Below are positions 34,781 to 44,178 of a DNA stretch of 64,000 nt, in pieces. Within the stretch, counting starts at the first letter, position 1. Every line of letters begins with the position of its first letter. The stretch is from Theristus sp. LFF4_11 (lineage: Eukaryota; Nematoda; Chromadorea; Monhysterida; Xyalidae). The notes below the pieces were generated by a model that did no database searches, had not been told where the DNA came from, and saw only the letters and a program-made list of their open reading frames with translations. The DNA is taken from contig JASANC010005196.1 in the NCBI GenBank assembly GCA_030248135.1, positions 1-64,000 of the forward strand. The letters are read 5' to 3'. The translations under genes and the position numbers were made by a program.

Positions 34781-35384
34781 TGGGATTGGACCCACAGCCA
34801 CAGCAACAATTTGAAAAACTCATTCTAATTTTAATGCAACGGAAACTCGTTTAAAAGGTTGAGGACCGGTTCTTTCAAAAAACGAAAAAGCCTTCGCATA
34901 TGCCGCAAACTAAAATTCTAACAATTTAACTAAAGTAAACCTAAACGCCATGTGGTCAAACCTCAATACTTTTTCTATTGATAGTTTCAACTGCCAACCT
35001 ACATGTAGTAGTGTGCCTTTTGGATTTGGACTGTGGCAATTGAGTCTGCAAATTGAAAAAGCAACTGAGAAAATTTTTGAGAAACCCGTGGGATTACGGT
35101 TGTTACAAATATACCACTCCTTTGCACATGCTTCATTATTCTCTAAATGATTGCATTCTTTCAGAAGCCACATTTCTGCGACAAACAGTTTCTCCGATCA
35201 CAAGTTAACGAACTGTACAAGACACGGTTGCGGAAAAACTGCAATATTCTGGTTCTTTACAAACTCACCGGAGTTTGGTGTGCACGAGTTTTCAATTGAG
35301 TTGGTTTGCTGGGCATATGCTTAACAAACCAATGTCAACAACTACAACATGAAGTCATCATTTGGGAAAAGCTAAACTTCAAGT

Positions 35385-35530
35385 AGCAAAAGAGTGGCGA
35401 GGCGATTCAATGGCCTGGAGACAACGGAGATTACAGGAAAAACGATTACATTATATAGCAGAAGCACACATAATTACAGCTATGTAGATAATTGCCCTCA
35501 TCAACTTCTCCCCCATCAACGGAAAGAGAG
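35385..35530 (+). repeat. Direct repeat, left copy (possible LTR remnant)
   Basis: TTCAAGTAGC...GGCGA and ACAGGAAAAACGATTACATT...CACACATAATTACAGCTA recur in the same orientation at 37085-37230, with roughly 85% identity by eye. A purine run (GGAAAGAGAGAGAGAGAGGG) lies just downstream. The two direct copies flank about 1.6 kb and could be degenerate LTRs; no gag, protease or polymerase motif is seen between them. Confidence 0.45.
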
Positions 35531-35570
35531 AGAGAGAGGGAGAAGGCAAATCACAAAATCCCTTTTATTT

Positions 35571-36032
35571 TCAACCACAGATCATTAGCCGTCGATGTGT
35601 CAAACGGGTTTCAACGGCACTAGTACGGTCTATCACATCACGGCTCAATCCTCGGCGCACGTTCAGCCGGAAGCGGAACTCGACACCTCGCCCTTGGCGC
35701 AGTCCTCGCGACGCGTCATCGCCCATTGGCTGACGTTCATCTCTCGGCATGTTCTCGGCCGAATAACTGAATAGTGGTCGCAGCGCTGATGCTACGCCAA
35801 ACTCTGCTGCTTGAACTGTTGTCTCCTTCGCATTCATCCAACGTTCCAAATGCAGCGAGCCATTTCCTCCGCGGTTGCTCGACTGCATGCGTTGCCGTAT
35901 CGCGGGCATGCGACAAAGCCACAACAGGTGATAGGGGACAAAGTCGCGCTTTCCACGGCCTAAAGCGACAAGAAATAAGTCGTGTCTAAACGGGACCAGC
36001 ACGACAATGAACAGCAGGTTTTTTTGACGCAA
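35571..36032 (-). other. Unrecognised 153-codon frame between direct repeats
   Basis: The longest frame in the 33-42 kb graveyard, starting MRQKNLLFIVVLVPFRHDLF and Arg-rich later (RFRLNVRRGLSRDVIDR). It overlaps the start of the TGACGCAA element at 36015, so its N-terminal codons come from that transposon. No domain recognised. Its GC-rich, transposon-flanked setting suggests the internal part of an old element. Confidence 0.25.
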
Positions 36033-36757
36033 AATCGTGCGTCAATGACAAAGCATAATTTGGGCTGACGCAAAAAAAATCGGCCGTTTGCGTCAGCTGA
36101 CGCAAACAAATTTCGAGGACGTCATAGGGCCATTTTTGGGTTATTTATGCACTGATTTAAAAAATTTTCGCGCCTTCGGCGCAGACCACAGATTTTTCAT
36201 AATTTTGCTTTGCAATGCCAGTCATGCAAATGTGGATGGCGATGGCATGGTCAGCTGGTTCGTCGTTCATTTTCAAGATTGTTGTTCAGTGTTATTATGA
36301 CGGTTCGATGTGACAACACCGTGGCGTATAATTTTTGTTTTGACCGTTTCTAGGTTCACCTAGCTCCTATCCTGAGCTAACCTCCACCTAGCTGCACGTT
36401 TCTAATTTTCTGTTTCTAATCTGAACTAAACAAGTCTGAACAGGAGTCGTAATAGACGCTCTACAGATCTAAAAATCAAGTCTATAAATTGCAAAGCCAT
36501 TGAAAAAAGCCTAGGCCCCGTGAAGCTTTGTTTCTGCGCAGCAGGGGTTGTCAAATGCCAAAATCGCCTTGTTGTTTGACCACAGGCGTCAAAAACTCTA
36601 CTTTTAGTGAGGAATGACGCAAAAATATTGCTTCTTTGTTGTTATTTGTTCGATTTAGACTGGTATCATATTGACGCAAGAAAATTTGTGCTGACGCAAA
36701 AATTTTCGACCATTTGCGTCAATTGACGCAAGAAAAATTTGACGAAAAAAAAACCTG
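36015..36757. mobile_element. Element with CAGGTTTTTTT termini and TGACGCAA subterminal repeats
   Basis: Termini CAGGTTTTTTTGACGC (36015) and GACGAAAAAAAAACCTG (ending 36757) are inverted. Both ends are crowded with TGACGCAA/TTGCGTCA motifs (about ten), a layout seen in hAT- and P-type elements where transposase binds subterminal repeats. The flanks ATGAACAG and AACAACAG resemble an 8-bp target duplication with two changes. It interrupts the unit bounded by the 35.4/37.1-kb direct repeats. Confidence 0.72.
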
Positions 36758-37020
36758 AACAACAGCAGACGACCACAGAAAACCGGTGTCATGCCATATT
36801 TTGACCGGGGGTCAAACTATGGCAATTTGTCGCTGCCATAGAATGACCTAACCAAAAAGCCATAGAATGACCTAACCAGTCACATTCTGACAAGTGTTCA
36901 AGACAGGTGTTCAAGGATGTCGTTCAAAGTGTTCTTCGCGAGCACACGCTTATTTTCGGTGTCACGAATCGCTCCGAGTTTGCCACATGACCCGTTCAGC
37001 TTATAGAAATCGTTGAGCTA

Positions 37021-37119
37021 TACAAGCTTATACAGATGACCCGGGCTCACCACTTCAAGTAGCGAAAAGTACAAGCTTATACAGATGACCCGGGCTCACC
37101 ACTTCAAGTAGCGAAAAGT
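37021..37119 (+). repeat. 49-bp tandem duplication
   Basis: ACAAGCTTATACAGATGACC...AGCGAAAAGT occurs twice in succession, with starts at 37022 and 37071 and no differences seen in the aligned part. It immediately precedes the right direct repeat. Confidence 0.9.
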
Positions 37120-37230
37120 GTGGCGATTTAGTGGACTGGAGAAAACGGAGAGTACAGGAAAAACGATTACATTATACAGCAGAATCACACATAATTACAG
37201 CTAAGTAATTACAATAATCGCCCATCATCA
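37085..37230 (+). repeat. Direct repeat, right copy (possible LTR remnant)
   Basis: Same-orientation partner of 35385-35530; it includes ACAGGAAAAACGATTACATTATA and CACACATAATTACAGCTAA. See that entry. Confidence 0.45.
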
Positions 37231-37277
37231 ACTCTAACCTTTGAAATTTCAATTAAAACGTGTGCATTGATTCATTT

Positions 37278-37400
37278 AAAGAAAAAGTACGTTCTATAAG
37301 TCGGTCGGACCAGAAAAAATTAGGGTATTATTAGCTGATTGGCTGGTGCAGCGTGACTCTGTCAGGTTTGAACGCGCGGGCCATTTAAAATTCATTTCTT
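37278..37400 (+). repeat. Diverged end of element family D
   Basis: AAGTCGGTCGGACCAG...TTAGCTGATTGGCTGGTGCA...TTTGAACGCGCGGGCC follows the order of the family D terminus at 33976. No matching right end was found nearby; GGCGACGGCGTCGGCGA-type sequence at about 37610 may be its interior. Confidence 0.55.
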
Positions 37401-38755
37401 TTTTGAATTTTCCGTGTGAAATGAGGAGGATGAAATGTGCGCGGTGTGTGCACAAATCTGCACTCAGCCAACGGTACGGTACGTGCGATGCGATGATCAT
37501 GATCCCGTTCAGACTATTAGGATACCGGCTCTTGGAGTTTGCAGAAAAATAAAGAAAGCATATTATTTTTAAGAGGCGAATTTTTTATGTTTTCAGTAAA
37601 AAAGAAGAATGGCGACGGCGTCGGCGATAAATGAATAAGAACAATGAAAAAAGATCGTAAAACTACATAGCTAAACCGGAGCAGGAGCCGATGGTTGCCC
37701 TACAACCTTCAAATGTGGGAGAATGTCGAGTAACATTTTTTTAAAGGAAGCAGACAAATGCTAATCAAAATGAAAAAAGAAGAAAGGAAAAGAAAAGGGC
37801 GTTTGTTTTGAGTTTTTTGTAGTTTCTTTGTTCAAGAGTTGAATTTTGAATGAAAAATTTAATCCAATCAAAATATAAACCGTTGTGTGTGGTGGTGAAA
37901 GTGAAAATGAAACGAAGCGACGACGACTCAGGTTCAGATTTGAGTTTTTTTTGCTTCACTTGTTTAATCATGCCCATTTCAAGAATGAATTGGTTGGTAA
38001 TTGAACAAACAGTGAGTAGATCAAGATCTTTGGAACGCCTACGACGACGACGACGACGTCCACTGATTTTCGATTATTCCATTGTCCAGTCAAAAGTCAG
38101 TCAGTCAACGGATCATCGGATTCTTTGGCTTGGCATTGGCATGGCAAAAACTGCATTGGCAATTGGCTGGCATTCAATATTCAATTGAAGTGATTGACAT
38201 AAATGAATATGATTTGAATAATGAGTGTCAGATTGAGCAGTGACTATGATTTTTGGATCCTGCCAATTCGACGCTCGTTTTTTCAATCATAAACAAATCT
38301 AACATCATTTGCTCAACAACAAAATTTACTCAACCGCAATTGGTGCAATCAATAATTCCAATCAGAATCTGAACTTGACTGCTAAGAACCCCTCGCCCCC
38401 ATTGAACTTGACTTGGATCGACACAAATGGCAAAACAACAGTAACCGTGTCGTGTTGTTGCTGGTGGCTCAGGTAAGCTGCGGGCCCGGGCGGCTCAGAG
38501 CAGTTTTTAAATATTTGAAGCACGCCCCCACCGATTCCGGAAACCCGAAGGTGCCAAACTCCGGTGGGTTTGGGGAATGGACAACTCACCATCCCGTGGA
38601 ACCAATACCCTGGGCCACGTGAGGGGGACAACCTCTGAGCCCCGCTCTGTCCTGACTCCTGGGGCACCAGTGATCAAAGCTCGATTTTGGTTTCGGAGGC
38701 CTGCGGTCGCTATAGTTGGGAACAACGTATAACTGTGTAATTATATATTGGATGA

Positions 38756-38932
38756 TTAGAATTGATTTGTTGATTGGAAGATTTCCTTGTGTTTTACTTC
38801 GTTTCGTTTTATTCGGTCCAGTTCATCATGCGCTACGGTGTCGACAGACAGTAGCAGTGAGTGATGAACCGGACCCGATGAAACGAAACGAAGTAAAACA
38901 CGGAAATCTTCTAATCAACAAATCAATTCTAA
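38756..38932. mobile_element. 177-bp near-perfect hairpin MITE
   Basis: TTAGAATTGATTTGTTGATTGG at the left and CTAATCAACAAATCAATTCTAA at the right are inverses. Pairing runs through TTTTACTTCGTTTCGTTT / AAACGAAACGAAGTAAAA to a loop near CTACGGTGTCGACAGACAG. The whole element can fold into one long stem. Noncoding. Confidence 0.88.
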
Positions 38933-39077
38933 ATCCTTATCTCCGTAAGGCAGCGAATCCGAAAGTTTTCGTTGAAAACCAGCGTAGTTATTAGAGTAGA
39001 GCGCTACACCGGCGGCAGTTTGTCGTTCTCCGTGGGGGATCCAACCCATCATTTTCTGGATTGAAAAAAGGGGCATG

Positions 39078-39660
39078 CGGTCGATCGGGTACCGGTAGGT
39101 CGGGTACCGGTCGATCCGGTACCAGCAAATATTCTGGGGCGGTCAATCCGGTAACCGGTCGATCCGGTACCAATTGAAATTTTCAGCTGTTTTGGCATTC
39201 AAATCGATTTGTTTCTGATTTGTTTTTCATTTTTCTTCGTTTCTCTCAATTTCTCTGATGTCTGAAACCTGAAACCTGAAACGCTGTAGGTCGATCCGGC
39301 ATCGGTCGATCCGGTACAGTCGATCGGGTACCGGTCGATCGGATACCGGTCGATCCGGTACCTGGCAATTTTCTAGGGCGGTCGATCCGGTACCAGGTCA
39401 ATCCGGTACTCGGTCGATCCGGTACCAATTGAAAATCTGCATTCTGCTCGGATAACATAAACACATGAAATAAATACCATACAGACGAAAGTAGTTCGGT
39501 TTCATGTCTTTCCGTGCTGCATAATGGTTTCAGCAATCAGAGAAACCAAAGAAAAATCGAAAACATAACGAATTGAAGACTAAAACCCCTAAAACAGCTG
39601 AAAAATTCAATTGGTACCGGATCGACCGAGTACCGGCTCGACCTGGTACCGGATTCCCGC
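39078..39660. repeat. GATCCGGTACC satellite-like arrays in inverted arrangement
   Basis: Clusters of GGTCGATCCGGTACCGGTCGAT-type units (39078-39180, 39285-39425) and the reverse form (39612-39655) flank a unique core. CCAATTGAAATTTTCAGCTGTTTTGG near 39170 is inverted as CCTAAAACAGCTGAAAAATTCAATTGG near 39590. The block is a palindromic repeat cluster with dense KpnI/AgeI-like sites. Noncoding. Confidence 0.8.
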
Positions 39661-39711
39661 AGGCGCACCTTTCTTGCGGAAATGATTGAATGAAATGGCG
39701 TGCATTAGATC

Positions 39712-39855
39712 GCGGCCGATGCATCGCGGCCGAAGCATCGCGGCCTGAATTAACGCGGCCTGGACGATCGCGGCCTGAATGATCGCGGCCTGGACGATCG
39801 CGGCCTGGGCGATCGCGGCCTCGGACGATCGCGGCCTGGGACGATCGCGATGCGG
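39712..39855. repeat. GATCGCGGCCTG tandem repeat
   Basis: About ten units of (G)ATCGCGGCCT(GG/GAA) with spacing of 10-16 bp. Strongly GC-rich against an AT-rich background. Long frames across it on the - strand (repeated RPR and SGRD motifs) are products of the repeat. Confidence 0.85.
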
Positions 39856-39904
39856 CCTGCGACGATGCCACGGGTAAATATTGCGGCGCTCTTTACCAAT
39901 GCGT

Positions 39905-40185
39905 GGCCCAAGACAAAATAAATGGCCCAAGACAAAATGAATGGCCCTACACAAAATAAATTAGAGGTTGCTTGCAATGAGTCGTTATAGGTTCCTAATC
40001 CTAAGCCAATCCTTTTTGATAACGTGAAACTGATCATTTTCACCATATCAAAAAGGCTTCTCTTACGATTAGGCTTAGGATTAGAAACCTACAACGACTC
40101 CTTGCAAGCAACCTCAGATCAAAAATTACAAAAATCACTTTTAAGAATGTATACAAATCGTTGGGCCATTCATTTTGTGTAGGGC
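39905..40185. mobile_element. Palindromic element with telomere-like hexamers (family E)
   Basis: GGTTGCTTGCAATGAGTCGT at 39966 mirrors CTCCTTGCAAGCAACC near 40098. Inner arms CCTAATCCTAAGCC and GGCTTAGGATTAG pair, and outer blocks GGCCCTACACAAAAT and ATTTTGTGTAGGGCCC pair again. Telomere-like CCTAAT/TTAGGA hexamers are therefore part of the element. Partial copies: 10366-10445 and 48190-48330. Confidence 0.78.
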
Positions 40186-40189
40186 CCTT

Positions 40190-42089
40190 TATTCAAATGT
40201 GTACCGATTCAAATAAAATCAAGATTGGAATAGGTTTCCATTGAAACACATACAGTTTCTGGCTAGAATTGTGGTCTTTTACTCATTATTCAGCGGTTTG
40301 CGTAAAATCAGAGTACCAGAAATTGTCGCAATCACAAGATTCTTCAAATACTGGGTCGGTAAAAAAACCGGGTATAAAGAACTGGACGCGGTATAAAAAA
40401 CCGTTTTATATACATGGATTTGAAAAAAACCGTTTTTTACCACCCCTAATAATGAGTGGTGAAGAGTTTAAAGTTTAAAGTTTAAAATTTGCCGGATCCA
40501 TCCCTACTGGCAGCCACGTGATTTTAAAGTGGACGATGCTGCATATCAGTTTACCACTCAAGACAAAAATAGCGAACGAATTACAATTGAACAGAACGCT
40601 AAATTGAAGCAACGCTCACTGATCACTTGCCAAATGCGTAGCGCTGTTTGCAGAACAACGAAACCAACAAAACACTGAAACGAATTTGTCACACCATTGA
40701 ACAGCGAGAGGAATTAAGTGGTGAATTCACGCTAAGCTAGGGTCTCGGCTTTTCCGGGCCGGTTCCGGCAACAATAAAGCTTCACAAAGCAAACCTTCTT
40801 GAGGTCGAGAGATAAGCAGTGGAATCATAGAATCATAGGACGGCGCCGAAAGCAATATTCAGCTTTTGTCATTTGCCGCAATTTCGTTGATTGTTGTTAA
40901 TTTTTTCCAAGTTATTTCAGGATACGTTCTTCATTGTCGATTTTGTTTTGTTGTGATTGAAAACAAACATTGAATCGGCAGGATTATTCAACACCTCACT
41001 GCCAGAAACAATGCTTATTCTCCATCTTCACATAAATATTGAATTTTTCGTCCAATATCATTTGCAATTCCGTTCTCCGAATCAATAAATTTTGTTTCCG
41101 TGCACACCACAACAATTGAATAATTGATGCGAATTGTGTTGAAAGTTGACGAAAGTTGAGTAAAGTGAATTTGTGAATTTTGTGTCGCATAATTTCCAGA
41201 CCAGATCCAATCCAACCGCAATGAATCGAAAAGCAGCCAACACACAAAGCAAGATTTAAAAGAAGCGAAGAAAGAAACGAAGAATCAAATCCTATTTGAA
41301 GTTTTGATCCTAGTCATAGTTGGGTTGCCTGATCAAGGAAAAATTGAAACATCAGGATGGGATGGCTGCGGCTGATTTGAAGGATGTAGCAGCACGGGAG
41401 CGGATCTCTGATCCCGATGTTTCATGGGACATAATTCCACAGACAACAAAATACATCCTGCAAATAAAGAAATCCTACGCTTGGAGACTGAATAAGCGTC
41501 CTAAAACGTTCTGTTTCTGAGTACTGCTGTTGAATAAATTCACTGAAGTTGTCGCTAGCTGGTAGATGTTGAAGTTGGCGACCTTGCCATGGTCACCACG
41601 GGCGAATGCTGAGCGACTTACGGTCAGTAAAATCAATGCGCTGAAAATTGAACGTGGAGAGCTGTTCTGAGCAAACGTGGATGAAAATATTCAAATATTT
41701 TAAAAAAAAACAAGTTTCCGTAATCTCTTCGCGGTTCTTTGTGAGCATGAAACAACGCGGAAAAACAAATGATGCAAAAATTGCATGAAAGAAGTTCAAA
41801 TGATCAATTGCAGTCGAGGCTGCTCACACGGCGCGATACAGGGAATCAGTCGAAATCAATTAAAATACGAAGCAATTGAAAAAAGAAACAAGTCGGGTGT
41901 GAAACTATTTCTCAATTAAACGATTGTCAGCAGGTCGGCGCAGTGTGTACGCGTGTCCGTTTATTAAAAGTTGAAATCGACGACGAGAGAGAATGTCCGC
42001 ATGTGAGTAACAGAACCGTAATTTTCTTGATGTTTTTCCTCAATCCCAGTGCGACACTCCACTCGCACAGGTCGTGGTCAATCAATCAA
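40190..42089. other. Repeat-derived spacer, no gene recognised
   Basis: Contains short AT-rich frames only. A GGAGCGGATCTCTGATCCCGATGTTTCA block near 41398 resembles GGAGCTGATCCCTGATCCCAATGTTTCA near 10275, marking another low-copy repeat. Nothing with a coding signature. Confidence 0.45.
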
Positions 42090-42704
42090 GCAGCTGCTTC
42101 ACTTTCCCAGCTGTTGAATGACGTCGTACCGCGAACGGCAGAGAGCTTTCGTTAACTGTGCACCGCCGAAAAGGGCATCGGCAAATCGGGTAAACCGCTG
42201 CACTACAAAGGCTGCATGTTCCACAGCGTGATCACGGGATTCATGATACAGTCGCGTGAAAGTTGTGTGCACGCCACACCTGGGCGACGGTTGAGGGGAC
42301 GGAACGTGCCACGTGGTGAATCTGTGGTCAGCCAGCACCAGCACGCATTACAACAGAGTTGGTGGCAGATTCACCACGTTCCAGCACCAAACTGTCGCAC
42401 AAGTGTGGTGTGTTATCACGAAAAAGAACCTGAATTTCCCATTTGTGCAAAACCTGAACCTGAATTTAAATCGAGTGCACCAACGTGCTTGACGTGAATG
42501 CTTCGTCTCAACTCTGTCCGTCTAACCGTTTCCAGGGTCGCCATTTCACGCGCGGCAACGGCACCGGCGGCGAGTCTACAGAACGACGTTTGCCGATGAA
42601 AACGTTCGCGTCCGCCACACGACGAAGGGAATGCTGAGCATGGCAAACGTGGGCAGGACACCAACGGCTCGCAATTCTTCATAACGACCATCGGCACGCT
42701 TTAG
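42090..42704 (+). pseudogene. Cyclophilin (peptidyl-prolyl isomerase) pseudogene
   Basis: Residues read VVPRTAESFR, then an in-frame TAA, then [19 protein letters not shown] and [10 protein letters not shown] up to 42252. After about 280 bp of unrelated, partly palindromic sequence it resumes at 42535 with GRHFTRGNGTGGES, TFADENVRVRHTTKGMLSMA and TNGSQFFITTIGT. These follow the order of a cyclophilin active-site domain of the large-loop type ([16 protein letters not shown]). At least one stop, two frame changes (before TFADEN and before TNGSQ) and the insertion break it. The segment after TIGT is missing. It is a dead copy in a transposon-rich area. Confidence 0.85.
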
Positions 42705-43199
42705 TGCGGCCGGGTTTTTTTTTATTTTTTATTCGAACGCCAGACGGACGAATAACGTTGAAAGAAGAAAGGACCAAAAAACACCATTCTTTAATTCAAT
42801 CAAATTTACTGGTCAGTCGGTCAGTCAGCGAACTGGGTGACAGCACAGCAAGTCACAAGCCAAAAAACATATGCACAAAGAAATTCAGTTCGCAAACTAG
42901 CAAAGATGGCACATCGCCAATAGTAAATAGACCAGCAAATCACTGTTAATGCAAACGTATCATTTGTGCTTGAAATGAAAACAGGAGTCAAAGTCCAAAC
43001 ACGGAAACAACAACATTAACGCGAATTATCTTATTCTTTTAAACGTTGAACAAATTTTCTAAAGACAAAACAACAAAAGCTGAAACGAAAGGACAACTAA
43101 CCATATGAGTTCAAAAACATTGATAATTACATCTTGCGGTGGAAACCTGACGCCACATCTATATATTCAACATGGACAAATACAGCATGCTTGCTTAAA

Positions 43200-43395
43200 C
43201 GTGTCACTTTTTTGCGAAAGAAAGAACAGGATCGTAACGTTGCAAAAAGACACATTTTGCCCACAAGTGCGTGCTTGATTTCAACCAAACCGTCCTATAC
43301 ATGTCTTACTCTAATTCCAATAATTTCGCATGCTCCCCGCGTCCTGTTGAAGAAAGGTGACAACTTCAAGCAAACATACTTTACACGTTCAGGTG
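43200..43395 (+). repeat. Interspersed repeat family C, copy 2
   Basis: Shares GCGAAAGAAAGAACAGGATCG and CAAGCAAACATACTTTACACG with the copy in the channel intron (30660-30842). Confidence 0.6.
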
Positions 43396-43423
43396 TGTGG
43401 CGAAACAATCGGCGAAACAAACA

Positions 43424-43489
43424 AACAAACAAACAAACAAACAAACAAACAAACAAACAAACAAACAAACAAACAAACAAACAAACAAC
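43424..43489. repeat. (AAAC)n microsatellite
   Basis: About 16 uninterrupted AAAC/ACAA units. On the - strand it reads (TTTG)n directly after the tRNA-like unit, as expected for a SINE tail. Confidence 0.95.
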
Positions 43490-43495
43490 CTATAC

Positions 43496-43567
43496 ACCCC
43501 TCGGCGGGGCTCGATCCCGCGAGCGCACAGACTGTAGTCTAACGCACTACCACCAGGCCACGAGGGT
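43496..43567 (-). repeat. tRNA-derived SINE-like unit, copy 2
   Basis: The minus strand has A box TGGCCTGGTGGTAGTGCG, B box GGGATCGAGCCCC and terminal CCCTCG...CGAGGGG pairing. The anticodon arm is the palindrome AGACTACAGTCT, which leaves no normal 7-nt loop. The 3' side continues GTGTATAGG into (TTTG)n. A functional tRNA is unlikely; a tRNA-derived SINE head with microsatellite tail fits better. Confidence 0.6.
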
Positions 43568-44178
43568 GACAAACGTTTCGCCGCACTCTCGTCCGTGTCC
43601 TTCGTGTGCGTGCGTTTTCTGGCACCACTGCTGCCACCCTTCTTCGCCGCCTCCAACATTTGTTCGAGACCGAACGGATCGTCCTTTTGTTCTTCACGTT
43701 CGAACTGCACGTCACCGTCGCGCGCGCGTTCGCGTCCGTGCCCTCGAAGCCTTTGTCCGGCACGAATCTGCCGAGTAAACAAGCAATCGGTGTTGTTGCT
43801 GGCAACGGTGGGCGGGGCTGATGACAACTCTGTTTTGCTGTGTTTCAATGTCTCCCGGTTGCAAAAAACCAATAATACATTCCATTCTCCATGGAAAAAG
43901 TTGTTTTCAAAATCGGAAAGGATGCAAACTGCAAACGTGATGCAAATTACACAGATTTGGATGCCCTAATAAACTGGAAGTTAGTGCGTTCGGTTGGTTT
44001 AACTGAGAATCAGTCACGTGTCATAATTTGCTTTGTGCAATTTCGCGGGCCGGAATAGTACACGAGCCGAAAAAGCAATCAACCTCCTTTTGTCCAAGAA
44101 TACGTCGCCAACTGCGCAGCATTCACGATCACGACCATTGCACGCATCACTGTCGGTCCGCATCCCTGGAAAAATTTA
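43568..44178. other. Spacer with no supported gene
   Basis: A GC-richer stretch (43570-43820) is open in several frames on both strands, but none shows a domain or splice structure I recognise. The rest is AT-rich. Confidence 0.4.

Noticed and set aside
39607..39954. Arg/Pro-rich minus frames over 39.6-39.9 kb
   Set aside because: Produced by the GATCGCGGCC tandem repeat.
43496..43567. Functional tRNA gene on the minus strand
   Set aside because: The anticodon region is a palindrome with no proper 7-nt loop, a related copy is further damaged, and it is followed by a (TTTG)n tail.
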